Of a stretch of 15,675 bases of DNA, positions 6,400 to 13,714 are shown in pieces. Below the pieces are notes generated by a model. The model was given only the letters and a program-made list of their open reading frames with translations. It made no database searches and was not told where the DNA came from. The DNA comes from JACKOD01 sp041591635 (GTDB lineage: Bacteria > Pseudomonadota > Gammaproteobacteria > Pseudomonadales > Oleiphilaceae): the NCBI GenBank assembly GCA_041591635.1, contig JBFHRO010000061.1, positions 1 through 15,675 on the forward strand, read 5' to 3'. The stretch's first letter is position 1, and each line of letters starts with the position of its first letter. The position numbers and the translations under genes are program-made.

Positions 6400-7275
6400 C
6401 TGATGGCTGGCGCCGGGCTCCAGTCTGATACTGTCTTCAAGAACATTGGCCGTTTCGATACACAACATGCGTTGCCAGGCATCGGTCGCGAACTGTGACA
6501 GACGCTGCGCTTTGTCGATCCAGGGATTCCACACCACACACGAGCGGGATCCGGATGCCTCAAGCCAGATACGCCGTCGCGCCCCCGGATCAAGAATCGA
6601 CAGCCGGGCAGGCACCTGATGATAGATACGGTCGGTTTCCCCGTCGAAGCGTACCGGCCCCGCCTGTGTTGCCCGCTGCCAGTGCTGCAAGGTATCCGTG
6701 TAGTCGCAGCCTTGCAATCCGTGCACTTCGATGTGCCGGATATCACTGACGGCAAAATAGGAATGCAGCGCCTGGGTAAACACAAAAACATCAGGGCCGG
6801 TATTGCGCGTCACCAGCTGGATTTCCAGCCGGGCGCCAATCCGGTAGCGAACCTCCAACGCCACCGGATGCGGCCATGCAGGGTGCCATGCGCCGGCAAA
6901 GGGATAGCTCAGGACCAGCTCAACCCCGTCTTCGGTCACCTCCACCTGATCCAGCAACCACGGCCGGTCACGCACCCAGCCGTGTGCCGGCAACGGCGGC
7001 GGCGCGTTCTCAAAAGCATGCATCACAGCCGGGGGATTGCGTGCCAGCTCACCAAACCAGGGCCAGCAAAGCGGAATGCCACCGCGTACCGACTTGCCGC
7101 GAGCGAACGCTGCCTGTTCGCTTAACCAGATTACGGGGGCCGCGCCCTGTGGCTGATAAGACAAGACCTGGGCGCCCTGCAGGGCAATCAGTGCCTGCCC
7201 GTTGGGATGCCACACCTCCAGACAGCTCAGTGCCTGCCGTTGAACCAGCCGTACTATTGCGTTCTTGTCACCCAC
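6364..7275 (-). CDS. yeaD: D-hexose-6-phosphate mutarotase (YeaD/apsE family, aldose 1-epimerase fold)
   Basis: 303 residues, close to the ~294 of E. coli YeaD. Such enzymes interconvert alpha and beta glucose-6-phosphate. Family landmarks are RGGIPLCWPWFG (64-75), LPAHGWVRDRPW (95-106, H98), TQALHSYFAV (167-176, H171 the likely proton donor), ETDRIY (213-218), VWNPW (248-252) and CIETANV (272-278, E274 the likely general base). The GTG start at 7275 is set by AGGAGG 9 nt upstream; no ATG fits. A good promoter is visible upstream (7375 to 7347). The 3' end overlaps moaE by 36 bp tail to tail. It is divergent from the phosphomannomutase gene, so both may feed on the hexose phosphate pool, though a shared role is only inference. 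Confidence 0.93.
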   Translation of the reverse strand: MGDKNAIVRLVQRQALSCLEVWHPNGQALIALQGAQVLSYQPQGAAPVIWLSEQAAFARGKSVRGGIPLCWPWFGELARNPPAVMHAFENAPPPLPAHGWVRDRPWLLDQVEVTEDGVELVLSYPFAGAWHPAWPHPVALEVRYRIGARLEIQLVTRNTGPDVFVFTQALHSYFAVSDIRHIEVHGLQGCDYTDTLQHWQRATQAGPVRFDGETDRIYHQVPARLSILDPGARRRIWLEASGSRSCVVWNPWIDKAQRLSQFATDAWQRMLCIETANVLEDSIRLEPGASHQLTLVIGTEALV

Positions 7276-7346
7276 CCTTGATTTCCTCCTGCGCCTTGCG
7301 CTTTACACCCGATTGTTGCTTGCACACATGACCATAGACCGAGCTC

Positions 7347-7375
7347 ACTTTAGAGCCCCTGACGGTTTTTGCCAA
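7347..7375 (-). promoter_or_regulatory. Sigma-70-type promoter for the mutarotase gene
   Basis: On the minus strand TTGGCA (7375 to 7370) and TAAAGT (7352 to 7347) are separated by exactly 17 nt. They match the -35 consensus in 5 of 6 and the -10 in 4 of 6 bases. The start of transcription would fall near 7340, giving a leader of about 65 nt before the GTG at 7275. Confidence 0.55.
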
Positions 7376-7431
7376 TGCCGTGACCGCCTCCCATCAACCG
7401 TCGTGCTCGTGCATCGGCCCACCAACACAGG

Positions 7432-7437
7432 TAGAAT
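7432..7437 (+). promoter_or_regulatory. Candidate -10 box for the phosphomannomutase gene
   Basis: TAGAAT stands 75 bp before the GTG start, in the divergent region. I see no good -35 at 16-18 nt, so this is a weak call resting on the -10 and its position. Confidence 0.3.
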
Positions 7438-7511
7438 GCCCGCTCATTTGACGGCGCCTGACGGGGCGCGTGCGCTTTCACCGCTTTGCTTGACCAAGGA
7501 GATTTTCGATC

Positions 7512-8876
7512 GTGACCAGCCTGAGCTGCTTTAAAGCCTATGACATTCGGGGCAAGGTCCCCAGCGAATTGAATCCGGAACTGGCCGAGCAGATAGGCCG
7601 GGCCTACGTACAGGTCGTAGGGGCCAAAAATGTGGTGGTGGGGCATGACATTCGCCTTTCCAGCCCGGAGCTGAGCGAGGCATTGATCCGCGGCCTGCGC
7701 GGTGCCGGAGCCAACGTATTTGATATTGGCCTGTGCGGCACCGAGATGATTTACTTCTCGACTTTCTTCTACGAAATGGATGGTGGCATCGTGGTCACCG
7801 CCAGCCACAACCCGCAAGACTACAATGGCATGAAGCTGGTCAAAAAAGACTCGCGCCCGGTAGGCGCAGACAGCGGCCTGAAAGAGATCAAAGCCCTGAT
7901 TGAATCCGGCGCCCCCCTGCTGCACGCCGATGCGCCCGGCAGTTACCAGACCAAAGCCGTGATGGACGACTATGTGGCGCACTTGCTCAGCTATGTCGAT
8001 GTCAGCCGCCTCAAGCCACTGAAGATTGTCGTGAATGCCGGCCACGGTGGCGCCGGGCTGGTCATTGATGCGCTCGAAAAACACTTGCCGTTTGAGTTTA
8101 TCAAGGTTCACCACCAGCCCGACGGCCACTTTCCCGCCGGCGTGCCCAATCCGTTACTGGAAGAAAATCGCGCCGCTACCGCCGATGTGGTGCTGGCCCA
8201 GGGGGCCGACATCGGCCTGGCATGGGATGGCGATTACGATCGCTGCTTCCTGTTCGACGAGAACGCCAGCTTCATTGAAGGCTATTACATCGTCGGCCTG
8301 CTGGCCCAGGCCTTTCTGGTCAAGCACCCGGGCAGCAAGGTCATTCACGATCCGCGCCTGACCTGGAACACCATTGATATCGCCAAGGCCGCCGGCGGCG
8401 TTGCCGTTGAAAGCATCACCGGGCATGCCTTCATCAAACAGCGGATGCGCGATGAAGATGCCATTTATGGCGGCGAAATGAGCGCTCACCACTACTTCAA
8501 GGACTTCGCCTACTGCGATAGCGGCATGATCACCTGGCTGCTGGTGGCCGGACTCATGAGCGAGCAGAACCAGCCCCTGTCGGCACTGGTCGCCTCGCGG
8601 CAGGCCAAGTTCCCCGCCAGCGGCGAAATCAATCGCCATATCAAGCACCCCAAAGCTGTGCTGGCGAGAGTGCGGGACTACTACGAAAAAGACGCCTGCA
8701 AGGTGTCTACCCTGGATGGTCTGAGCATGGAGTTCGCCGACTGGCGTTTTAACCTGCGCTCATCCAATACCGAGCCGGTGGTACGCCTGAACGTTGAATC
8801 CCGGGCAAATACGGCGCTGATGCAGGAAAAAACAGCCGCCTTGCTGGCACAGATGACTGAATTCGATCAGGAATAA
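7512..8876 (+). CDS. manB: Phosphomannomutase (CpsG/ManB type; phosphomannomutase/phosphoglucomutase family)
   Basis: 454 residues, close to E. coli CpsG (456) and strikingly similar along its whole length as I recall that sequence. It converts mannose-6-phosphate to mannose-1-phosphate for GDP-mannose and exopolysaccharide or LPS sugars. Related enzymes also act on glucose phosphates. Domain 1 carries the phosphoserine loop TASHNP (96-101, S98). Domain 2 has the metal-binding DGDYDR (239-244). Domain 3 has the sugar-binding GEMSAHHYF (321-329), and domain 4 the phosphate-binding RSSNTEP. The GTG start at 7512 has AAGGAGA 9 nt upstream. No GDP-mannose pyrophosphorylase or glycosyltransferase lies nearby, so it looks like a stand-alone housekeeping gene, convergent with mobA. 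Confidence 0.93.
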   Translation: MTSLSCFKAYDIRGKVPSELNPELAEQIGRAYVQVVGAKNVVVGHDIRLSSPELSEALIRGLRGAGANVFDIGLCGTEMIYFSTFFYEMDGGIVVTASHNPQDYNGMKLVKKDSRPVGADSGLKEIKALIESGAPLLHADAPGSYQTKAVMDDYVAHLLSYVDVSRLKPLKIVVNAGHGGAGLVIDALEKHLPFEFIKVHHQPDGHFPAGVPNPLLEENRAATADVVLAQGADIGLAWDGDYDRCFLFDENASFIEGYYIVGLLAQAFLVKHPGSKVIHDPRLTWNTIDIAKAAGGVAVESITGHAFIKQRMRDEDAIYGGEMSAHHYFKDFAYCDSGMITWLLVAGLMSEQNQPLSALVASRQAKFPASGEINRHIKHPKAVLARVRDYYEKDACKVSTLDGLSMEFADWRFNLRSSNTEPVVRLNVESRANTALMQEKTAALLAQMTEFDQE

Positions 8877-8930
8877 ACCCCGCCTTGCAAGCACCGCCCG
8901 CCCCATCCGAGACGCTGGCCCCGAACCGGG

Positions 8931-9557
8931 CTAACGCTCGTGGGGCAACACCAGTTGCCGCAGTTCCTCGGGTGAATTGACGTTGGCAAAATCTTCAGGC
9001 TGCGCCGAAAAATCGCAATACACCACCGGCTGTCGTGCCAGCCATCCCATCATGCGCCGCTCTCCGACAGCCAGAAAAGCGGCGATGTCGGTATGAAGAT
9101 GGGTTGGCAGCAACAAATGCAAGGGGTGAATCCGCGCACCCGCCTTCACAGCCACAAGCTGATCCGGATGCTGCGCCAGTGTTTGCAACATGCGCCGGCC
9201 ATAGTCGGCCGGAATCCGCGGTGTATCGCAGGGGCAGACCAGCAGGTAGTCCGCCCGAGACGTTTCCAGCAACACTTTGAGACCTGCCAGCGGGCCATCG
9301 CGTTCCAGGGTGCCATCGCCCACCAGCTGATCGGCCCACCGGGCGTAACGGTCGCTATTGCGATTACAGTTGATGATAAGCCTGTCGCAAAACGGCCGCA
9401 GGCGCTGGGCAATCCGGGCCACAAACACTTCGCCCTGACACTCAAGCAAGCCCTTATCGGCGCCGCCCATGCGTGTGCCACTGCCTCCGGCAATGATGCC
9501 AGCATCCACCTTCACCCCCGGCGCAAGGCCTGGGGGTAAGTGCCTGTCACTACTCAT
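8931..9557 (-). CDS. mobA: Molybdenum cofactor guanylyltransferase MobA
   Basis: 208 residues, the family norm being about 190-200. It transfers GMP from GTP to Mo-molybdopterin, making the guanine dinucleotide form; bis-MGD is the cofactor of respiratory and assimilatory nitrate reductases. The nucleotide-binding N-terminus is AGIIAGGSGTRMGGADKGLL (19-38). DGPLAGL (87-93) and VCPCDTPRIP (107-116, D111 the probable Mg2+ ligand) follow, and NVNSPEEL near the end is typical. The ATG at 9557 has AGGA about 10 nt upstream. It lies 29 bp after nhaD on the same strand and appears to be the last gene of a narX-narL-nhaD-mobA run. That is a sensible place for an enzyme needed by the nitrate reductase which NarL controls. 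Confidence 0.94.
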   Translation of the reverse strand: MSSDRHLPPGLAPGVKVDAGIIAGGSGTRMGGADKGLLECQGEVFVARIAQRLRPFCDRLIINCNRNSDRYARWADQLVGDGTLERDGPLAGLKVLLETSRADYLLVCPCDTPRIPADYGRRMLQTLAQHPDQLVAVKAGARIHPLHLLLPTHLHTDIAAFLAVGERRMMGWLARQPVVYCDFSAQPEDFANVNSPEELRQLVLPHER

Positions 9558-9586
9558 GAGGCTGAATTCCTGTCATTACATGCACG

Positions 9587-10873
9587 TTAGGCACCTGCGC
9601 CATTGAGCCAGAAATGGGTGCCGATACCCGCCGCGTAGCCCAATGCAATCGCCCAGCTCCAGCGTAAATGCTGCATAAAGGTGTACTCCTTCGACTGCCC
9701 CATGAGCGCCACGCCAGCGGCCGAGCCGATCGACAGCAAACTGCCACCGACACCGGCAGCGAGGGTAACCAGCAGCCACTGAAAATCGTCCATCACCGGA
9801 TTCATGGTCAAAATGGCAAACATGACTGGAATGTTGTCTATTACCGCCGACATCAGCCCAACCAGAATGTTGGCTACCGACGCCCCCAAGCCCTCGTAGA
9901 TCCACACGGAAGCCAACTCCAGATAGCCAATGAACGCCAGCCCGCCAACACAGAAAATAACGCCGCAAAAGAACAGCAGAGTATCCCATTCTGCCTTCGC
10001 AACCCGGCTGAAAATATTGAATTCGGGCTTGTCCTGGCGGCGAATGGCGGTTTGATTGAGGTAGTAGGAAAACAGAAACAGATAGGATAGCCCCGTCAAC
10101 ATGCCCAAAAACGGCGGCAGATGGAAAAACTGCTCAAAAATCACCGCCGTGGCGATGGTCGCCATGAACAGCAGGCAGGCACGCATGGCACCGCGCTTGG
10201 TCGCCACCGTCACCTCCACATGGGGGGGACTGTCGGTCGGCAACGACAGACTCATGATGACAGCCGGCACCAGGTAGTTCACCAGCGCGGGGACGAAAAG
10301 CGCAAAAAACTCAAAAAACTCGGTCTTGCCCGCCTGCCAGACCATAAGCGTGGTGATATCGCCAAAAGGACTGAAGGCACCGCCGGCGTTGGCCGCGACC
10401 ACAATATTGATAAAACTCAGGGTGACAAAACGCGGCGACTCGGCGCCGACGGCCAACACCACCGTGCCCATCAGCAAGGCGGTGGTGAGGTTGTCGGCCA
10501 CCGGTGACAAAAAGAAAGCCAGAAACCCGGTAATCCAGAACATCTGCCAGTACGAAAAGCCGCGCTGCAACAGCCAGCACCGCAAGGCTTCAAAGACATT
10601 GCGTTCGATCAGCACGTTAATGTAGGTCATGGCCACCAGCAAGAAGAGCATGAGCGAGGCATACTCGATCAGATTGTGGTTGATCGCATGCTCCAGCTGC
10701 TCCGGTGCAATGCCCGCCTCCTTGGCCAGTATCGCCGCCAGCAACCAGATCAGGCCGGCCGCAAAGAGTACCGGCTTGGACTTGGCCAGCGCGGTGAATT
10801 CTTCCAGCATCACGGCCACATAGGCCAACACAAACAGGCCGATCGCCAGAAATCCAAGCCAGGACTGGGTCAT
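9587..10873 (-). CDS. nhaD: NhaD-type Na+/H+ antiporter
   Basis: 428 residues, a polytopic inner-membrane protein with about 11-12 hydrophobic segments, of the ion transporter superfamily. NhaD members exchange Na+ or Li+ for H+, typically at alkaline pH, in Vibrio and halophiles. Family signatures are FFLSPVADNLTTALLMG (about 120-136), NAGGAFSPFGDITTLMVW (about 162-179) and its repeat-related partner MSAVIDNIPVMFAI (about 341-354), with membrane-embedded Asp/Asn pairs (D127-N128 and D346-N347) as likely ion ligands. I took the ATG at 10873 because GGAG sits 9 nt upstream; a GTG at 10891 in the same frame would add six residues. It follows narL by 90 bp with no clear terminator between and precedes mobA by 29 bp, so cotranscription is likely. 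A predicted GC-rich stem (10921-10942) lies in the gap. Confidence 0.93.
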   Translation of the reverse strand: MTQSWLGFLAIGLFVLAYVAVMLEEFTALAKSKPVLFAAGLIWLLAAILAKEAGIAPEQLEHAINHNLIEYASLMLFLLVAMTYINVLIERNVFEALRCWLLQRGFSYWQMFWITGFLAFFLSPVADNLTTALLMGTVVLAVGAESPRFVTLSFINIVVAANAGGAFSPFGDITTLMVWQAGKTEFFEFFALFVPALVNYLVPAVIMSLSLPTDSPPHVEVTVATKRGAMRACLLFMATIATAVIFEQFFHLPPFLGMLTGLSYLFLFSYYLNQTAIRRQDKPEFNIFSRVAKAEWDTLLFFCGVIFCVGGLAFIGYLELASVWIYEGLGASVANILVGLMSAVIDNIPVMFAILTMNPVMDDFQWLLVTLAAGVGGSLLSIGSAAGVALMGQSKEYTFMQHLRWSWAIALGYAAGIGTHFWLNGAGA

Positions 10874-10963
10874 GATAAAGGCTCCACACACAGGGCAACG
10901 AAAATCCCGGCAACGCAGTCCGCGCCCGACTGGCCCGGCGCGCGCTTGCCAAATCGCTGTTTT

Positions 10964-11620
10964 TCAGGACAGTTTGTTCTCCATGGAAAAGATAGCCGCT
11001 TCCACCCTAGAACGCATTTTCAGTTTCTTCAGCAGATTCTTGACATGCACCTTGACGGTACCCTCGGCAATATCGAGCTTCACGGCAATCATCTTGTTAC
11101 TCATGCCGGCGGCAATATGCTTGAGAATCTGCAGCTCCCGCTGGGTCAGCTGATCCAGCGAGCGGCTTTTGTTGGCCTTATTGCGCGAGCTGATCGCACT
11201 GGCCAGCACAGCCGCCAGCGTTTCGCTGATGGCCATGGTGCCGGCGGCCGCCTGACGGATGAAGGCGATCAGATCTTCAGGTTCGGACTCCTTGAGGACA
11301 TAACCGTCGGCGCCGGCCTTAAGCGCTTCCACCACATCATCATGATTGTCGGAGACGGTAAAAATCACCACGCGGCAAAACACGTCCTTGTCACGCAACG
11401 CACGCAGGGTCTGAATGCCGTCCATGCCTTTCATGTTGAGATCCAGCAAAATCAGATCGGGATCAAGCTTCTCTGCCAGTTCAACGGCCTCTTCGCCGCC
11501 GCTGGCCTCTCCCACCACTTCCAGGTCGGCTTCGAGTTGCAGCAGTTCAATCAAGCCACGGCGCATCATGGGGTGATCGTCTACTACCAATATACGTAAT
11601 TTCTCGTCATGTTCAGTCAT
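10964..11620 (-). CDS. narL: NarL-type nitrate/nitrite response regulator
   Basis: 218 residues (E. coli NarL is 216). The receiver domain (about 8-125) has the acidic pocket D14/D15, the phospho-acceptor D60 in LILLDLNMKGMDG, T88 and K110. The LuxR-type helix-turn-helix (about 155-215) reads LTQRELQILKHIAAGMSNK, then VKVHVKNLLKKLKMRSRVEA, which closely resembles NarL. Phosphorylated by NarX, it would bind heptamer sites and control nitrate respiration genes. The open frame extends 44 codons upstream into narX, but the ATG at 11620 begins the receiver domain properly and has a GAGAG purine tract about 9 nt upstream. The narX stop lies 13 bp before this start. Residues specific to NarL versus NarP cannot be settled here; the neighbouring NarX favours NarL. 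Confidence 0.93.
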   Translation of the reverse strand: MTEHDEKLRILVVDDHPMMRRGLIELLQLEADLEVVGEASGGEEAVELAEKLDPDLILLDLNMKGMDGIQTLRALRDKDVFCRVVIFTVSDNHDDVVEALKAGADGYVLKESEPEDLIAFIRQAAAGTMAISETLAAVLASAISSRNKANKSRSLDQLTQRELQILKHIAAGMSNKMIAVKLDIAEGTVKVHVKNLLKKLKMRSRVEAAIFSMENKLS

Positions 11621-11633
11621 GCTATTACTCTCT

Positions 11634-13469
11634 TTAATTACTACTGCCATGCGGTTCCAGTGCTTTGGCGTGACAAGTGAGCAGTACCCGTACACCGCCC
11701 TTCTCACCATTGCCAATGACCAGTTCGGCCCCCAGACTTCGGGCCCGTTCATTCATGATACTCATGCCGTGATGCATAATGCCGCCTGCACCCGGTCGCA
11801 ATCCTACACCATCATCAGTGATTTCAACGATCAAATCCCTGTTCTCTAAAATCTCAAACCGGATGGCCGCCCTGGATGCATGGGCATGACGAACAATGTT
11901 CGCCAGGGCTTCGCGCACAATCTGCAACAGGTGAATCTCGGCGTTGGCGCCGATCACCGTACTGCCAAGACGGTAGTCGAGATCAATCTCGATGCCGCCA
12001 CGTTCACGATACTCGGCCACCGTCGCCTTGAGCGCCGACTGCAGGCCCGGCTCGTCGAGCTTGAGCCGAAAGGTCACCAGCAACTCCCGCAACTGGGCAT
12101 AGGCCGTATTGAGCGCCTGACGGATCGTCCCGGTGATACTGCGCAACTCCGCGGCATCGGCACCACGATCCGCGAGGGTTTGCCACTTGGCCACCTGCAT
12201 TTTGACAAACGACAGCGCCTGGGCCAGCGAGTCGTGCAATTCGCGGGCAATGGTCGCGCGCTCTTCCACCAAGAGTAACCTATAGGTCTGCTCACTGCGC
12301 CAGCAACGACTGAAGGCCGACGCCATATGCTCACTGACGGCAATGATCAACTGGTGCTTTTCGCTCACCTGGGCCGATGCCGGCGCGAACCACACCAGAC
12401 AGCCATACAGGTGACCGCTGTCGACAATGGGAAAGCGCCACAGGCTGTCATTGATTGACTGTGGCCGACCATTGGCCAGCATCCCCAGAGCGTCGGTTGT
12501 CGAACGGTCATACCAGTCTCCGGCGGCAATGAACGGGGTTGCCGCCTCGGTGAGCACCAGCGACAGCTTGCCATTGCCCATGGCAACGGACAAGCGCAGC
12601 AGTATGGCCTTGATGGCGGTGCTCTGATTCTCTTCGCGGTTGATCAGTCGGGTCGTCTCGTAGAGCAGCTCGAGTGACTGGGTCTGCTCACTGAGTTTCT
12701 GGGTTTTCTGGGCCACCCGGGATTCCAGATCCTGATACACCAGATCCAGCTCGGCCGACATGGCATTAAAGGCCCGGGCAAGCAGCCCCAGCTCATCTTC
12801 CTGATCCAGGTCCACCCGCACCTTGAGATCACCCTGACGGGCCTTTTCGGCAGCCCTCGCCAGTATGTCCACGGGCCGCACTACGGTGCGGTACAGATTA
12901 ACCAGCGCAAAACCGGCCACCAGCAACAACAGCACAATGCTCACGCCTTCAATGCCGCGCACCAGCTCCATCTTGCGTTCGGTGGACTGTTGAAACAAGC
13001 GCACCATGGCATCGATATGATCGACAAAGCGGTCGATATCCGGCATCAGCAACTGGTGCTGCGCCTGCATGCTAGCCACCCGCAGCGTTTTACTGCGCAA
13101 CTGCTGCCACAGGGTGTAGACATGCTCCAGCGCCTTGCGCTCCGCATCATCCGGTGGGCGCTGCAACAGCTCCTGCAATACCGGCGCCGCCAGGCGCGCC
13201 TCGAACGAATTCAGCTGCTGCAAGAAGGTTGCTTCATCCACATCGGCCGTGTAGTGCAAGCGCAAAAGGTGCTGGGATATGCGGTAGGTCTGCATCCGCA
13301 GCGAACCGGAGATGTTGATGCGTTCAGCGTCGCCCTCGGTGGTTTTGATCACCAGCAAGGAAGCACTCATACTGGAAAGCACCAGGATCAGAATCAGCAT
13401 CCAGATCCAGAAAGACCGGCCGACCAGTGACCGGCGCCAATGTGGAAAAGGTAAGTACACTGCCGCCAC
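11634..13469 (-). CDS. narX: NarX-type nitrate/nitrite sensor histidine kinase
   Basis: 611 residues from the start chosen, E. coli NarX having 598. Order: transmembrane helix 1 (about 19-41, WIWMLILILVLSS core); periplasmic domain opening with the nitrate-binding P-box INISGSLRMQTYRIS (51-65); transmembrane helix 2 (about 175-193); HAMP (about 194-245); signalling helix; a GAF-like central region; HisKA_3 with ERATIARELHDSLAQALS (H412 phosphorylated); and a HATPase domain with an N-box around REALANIVRHAH and G1 box TDDGVGL. The P-box almost reproduces that of E. coli NarX. It would phosphorylate the downstream NarL in response to nitrate or nitrite. The start is uncertain. GTG 13469 has AGG 9 nt upstream and puts helix 1 near the N-terminus. 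GTG 13589 in frame would add 40 residues that look non-conserved. Confidence 0.92.
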   Translation of the reverse strand: MAAVYLPFPHWRRSLVGRSFWIWMLILILVLSSMSASLLVIKTTEGDAERINISGSLRMQTYRISQHLLRLHYTADVDEATFLQQLNSFEARLAAPVLQELLQRPPDDAERKALEHVYTLWQQLRSKTLRVASMQAQHQLLMPDIDRFVDHIDAMVRLFQQSTERKMELVRGIEGVSIVLLLLVAGFALVNLYRTVVRPVDILARAAEKARQGDLKVRVDLDQEDELGLLARAFNAMSAELDLVYQDLESRVAQKTQKLSEQTQSLELLYETTRLINREENQSTAIKAILLRLSVAMGNGKLSLVLTEAATPFIAAGDWYDRSTTDALGMLANGRPQSINDSLWRFPIVDSGHLYGCLVWFAPASAQVSEKHQLIIAVSEHMASAFSRCWRSEQTYRLLLVEERATIARELHDSLAQALSFVKMQVAKWQTLADRGADAAELRSITGTIRQALNTAYAQLRELLVTFRLKLDEPGLQSALKATVAEYRERGGIEIDLDYRLGSTVIGANAEIHLLQIVREALANIVRHAHASRAAIRFEILENRDLIVEITDDGVGLRPGAGGIMHHGMSIMNERARSLGAELVIGNGEKGGVRVLLTCHAKALEPHGSSN

Positions 13470-13594
13470 GCCCCCGAACCTGTTGATATGGAAAACTTCC
13501 GAGCCCCTGCAGCCTAGCTTGGGTGGCGGAGTTTCTGTCTGCTCGACATTATCGTCCGATTTTGCCGGCAGATACAGGAATAACCCCACTCTTT

Positions 13595-13613
13595 AGTGTA
13601 CAAATGGTGCACT
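13595..13613. promoter_or_regulatory. Imperfect 19-bp dyad in the narX/protease divergent region
   Basis: AGTGTAC-AAATG-GTGCACT is an inverted repeat with 6 of 7 paired positions around a 5-bp centre. It lies between two divergent genes in a 245-bp gap (13470-13714) that otherwise shows only a weak TAGAAT (13671) and, on the minus strand, a GATAAT (13553 to 13548). An operator is possible; the regulator is unknown, and it does not match the NarL heptamer or the FNR box. Confidence 0.35.
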
Positions 13614-13670
13614 GATCGGCGATTAGCGGTCAATCCGGGTGCGTTTGCTTTCATTCAGGGTGTGATTGTT

Positions 13671-13676
13671 TAGAAT
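13671..13676 (+). promoter_or_regulatory. Candidate -10 box for the lipoprotein operon
   Basis: TAGAAT lies 38 bp before the ATG at 13715. With 17-nt spacing the -35 would be CTTTCA (13648-13653), matching the consensus in only 3 of 6 bases, so the promoter is weak or activated. Its position relative to the gene is right. Confidence 0.35.
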
Positions 13677-13714
13677 AGCGCTCTGTTTGATGATTCCAGG
13701 CGGGCAACTTCCCC

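Noticed and set aside
7512..8876. AlgC, the Pseudomonas bifunctional phosphomannomutase/phosphoglucomutase
   Set aside because: The sequence follows E. coli CpsG much more closely (for example GEMSAHHYF and the RSSNTEPVVRLNVE end), and no alginate genes are near.
8914..8934. CCCG-AAC-CGGG between the phosphomannomutase and mobA as a bidirectional terminator
   Set aside because: The stem is only 4 bp and has no T-run on either side.
10921..10942. GC-rich stem (CGCGCC ... GGCGCG) between narL and nhaD as a terminator
   Set aside because: The stem is 6 bp with a 10-nt loop and no T-tract follows on the minus strand.
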